This document shows positions 4,950 to 5,423 of a DNA stretch of 5,423 nucleotides, one piece after another. A program made the translations under genes and the position numbers. Each line of letters starts with the position of its first letter. Within the stretch, counting starts at the first letter, position 1. Origin of the DNA: an uncultured Bacilli bacterium (GTDB taxonomy: Bacteria; Bacillota_I; Bacilli_A; RF39; UBA660); the NCBI GenBank assembly GCA_934101235.1, contig CAKORH010000077.1, positions 1 through 5,423 on the forward strand, given 5' to 3'. Below the pieces are notes generated by a model. The model saw only the letters and a program-made list of their open reading frames with translations. It ran no database searches and was not told the DNA's origin.

Positions 4950-5423
4950 TATTTTATTGGTGCTAAAATCATTGTCATATTTCTACCTTCAAGTTTTGGA
5001 GCACTTTCAGTTGTTGATACATTACTTAATTCATCAGCAAATCTTAAAAGTACATCACGTCCTAATTCTGTATGAGCCATTTGACGTCCTTTAAATCTTA
5101 ATGAAACTTTAATTTTATGTCCTTTTTCTAAATAACTTGCTGCATTTTTCTTTCTAGTTTCGAAGTCATGAATATCTATTGTTACTGATAACTGATATTC
5201 TTTTATTTCTTTGTTGTTTTCTCTTTGACGTTTTAATGCCTCTTTTTGTTTTTTTTGACGTTCATAACGGTATCTATTATAATCCATAATTTTTCCTACT
5301 TCATGGCCTGGAGTAGAAGACATAAGAACTAAATCTAGTCCAGCATAATTTGCAAGTGTAAGTGCATCTTTCAATTTTTTAGTACCCATTTGTTCTCCAT
5401 TTGGACCTATAACCATTAATTCA
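4949..5423 (-). CDS. infC: Translation initiation factor IF-3, missing its N terminus at the right edge
   Basis: IF3 binds the 30S subunit, blocks premature 50S joining and checks the start codon and initiator tRNA. The frame stays open to the window edge: codons for Glu-Leu precede the ATG at 5416, matching the family's RxxEVxxIGPNGEQ region. That ATG is therefore internal, and the true start lies about 15-25 residues beyond base 5423. Visible parts: the N-domain from VIGPNGEQMG to HEVGKIMDYNRYRYE; a Lys/Arg-rich linker helix; and the C-domain with a KEYQLSVTIDIHDFETRKK stretch, KIKVSLRFKGRQMAHTELG, and the terminal EGRNMTMILAPIK. The usual PPVC before the IMD motif is HEVG, and the following YGK is YNR. 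Any leader with L20 or IF3 autoregulation would be upstream and out of sight. Confidence 0.95.
   Translation of the reverse strand, partial: ELMVIGPNGEQMGTKKLKDALTLANYAGLDLVLMSSTPGHEVGKIMDYNRYRYERQKKQKEALKRQRENNKEIKEYQLSVTIDIHDFETRKKNAASYLEKGHKIKVSLRFKGRQMAHTELGRDVLLRFADELSNVSTTESAPKLEGRNMTMILAPIK

Noticed and set aside
5414..5416. ATG at 5416 as the start of IF3
   Set aside because: The frame is open upstream, with Glu-Leu continuing the family pattern. Known IF3 proteins have about 15-25 more residues before this point.
1..5423. Genetic code 4 (UGA as Trp), suggested by the Mollicute-like composition and no UGA stops
   Set aside because: No gene here contains an in-frame UGA, and Trp is coded by UGG. 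Absence of UGA among eight stops is weak evidence in AT-rich DNA.
1..5423. CRISPR array, insertion sequence, tRNA or rRNA gene
   Set aside because: I saw no regularly spaced repeats, transposase-like frame, terminal inverted repeats or cloverleaf-like segment. Almost all bases are covered by recognisable minus-strand genes.

Overview
This is a very AT-rich bacterial window in which every gene lies on the minus strand, so the gene order runs from high to low coordinates. The infC-rpmI-rplT cassette, classic Shine-Dalgarno sites, a lipoprotein signal, an MscL channel and a secreted protein with a Listeria/Bacteroides-type repeat all point to a low-GC Firmicute. It looks like an uncultured gut Bacilli lineage related to the Mollicutes (RF39-like), but that placement is inferred from sequence style and not proven. 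UGG serves as Trp, the eight visible stop codons are UAA or UAG, and no gene has an in-frame UGA.

Region 1 (5423-4204) is the translation operon: the 3' part of infC (IF3), then rpmI (L35) and rplT (L20). L20 is unusual. After the normal body of about 117 residues it has a Lys/Glu-rich linker and a C-terminal Rho_N/SAP-like helical domain. A U-rich intrinsic terminator follows.

Region 2 (4147-2951) has an extended -10 promoter inside the terminator tail, driving two overlapping paralogous PlsC-type acyltransferases for phospholipid synthesis. A weak terminator-like hairpin follows.

Region 3 (2918-1504) has a consensus -10 box and then mscL, a mechanosensitive channel. Two bases after it comes an S66 LD-carboxypeptidase/MccF-like peptidase whose catalytic Glu position is Asp.

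Region 4 (1456-897) is a small lipoprotein gene that ends in a compact hairpin terminator overlapping its stop codon.

Region 5 (839-1) is the 5' part of a secreted, multidomain surface protein: a signal peptide, an unknown domain, a Thr-rich linker, a Cys-containing InlB/Listeria-Bacteroides-like repeat and a cadherin-like beta-sandwich. It runs off the left edge.

Together the window is a housekeeping translation operon followed by cell-envelope genes (lipid synthesis, membrane tension release, wall peptide trimming, lipoprotein, surface protein). I saw no mobile element, CRISPR array, tRNA or rRNA. The best leads are the L20-Rho_N fusion with its poly-A linker and the Glu-to-Asp change in the S66 peptidase. 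I found no evidence for a wholly new system.
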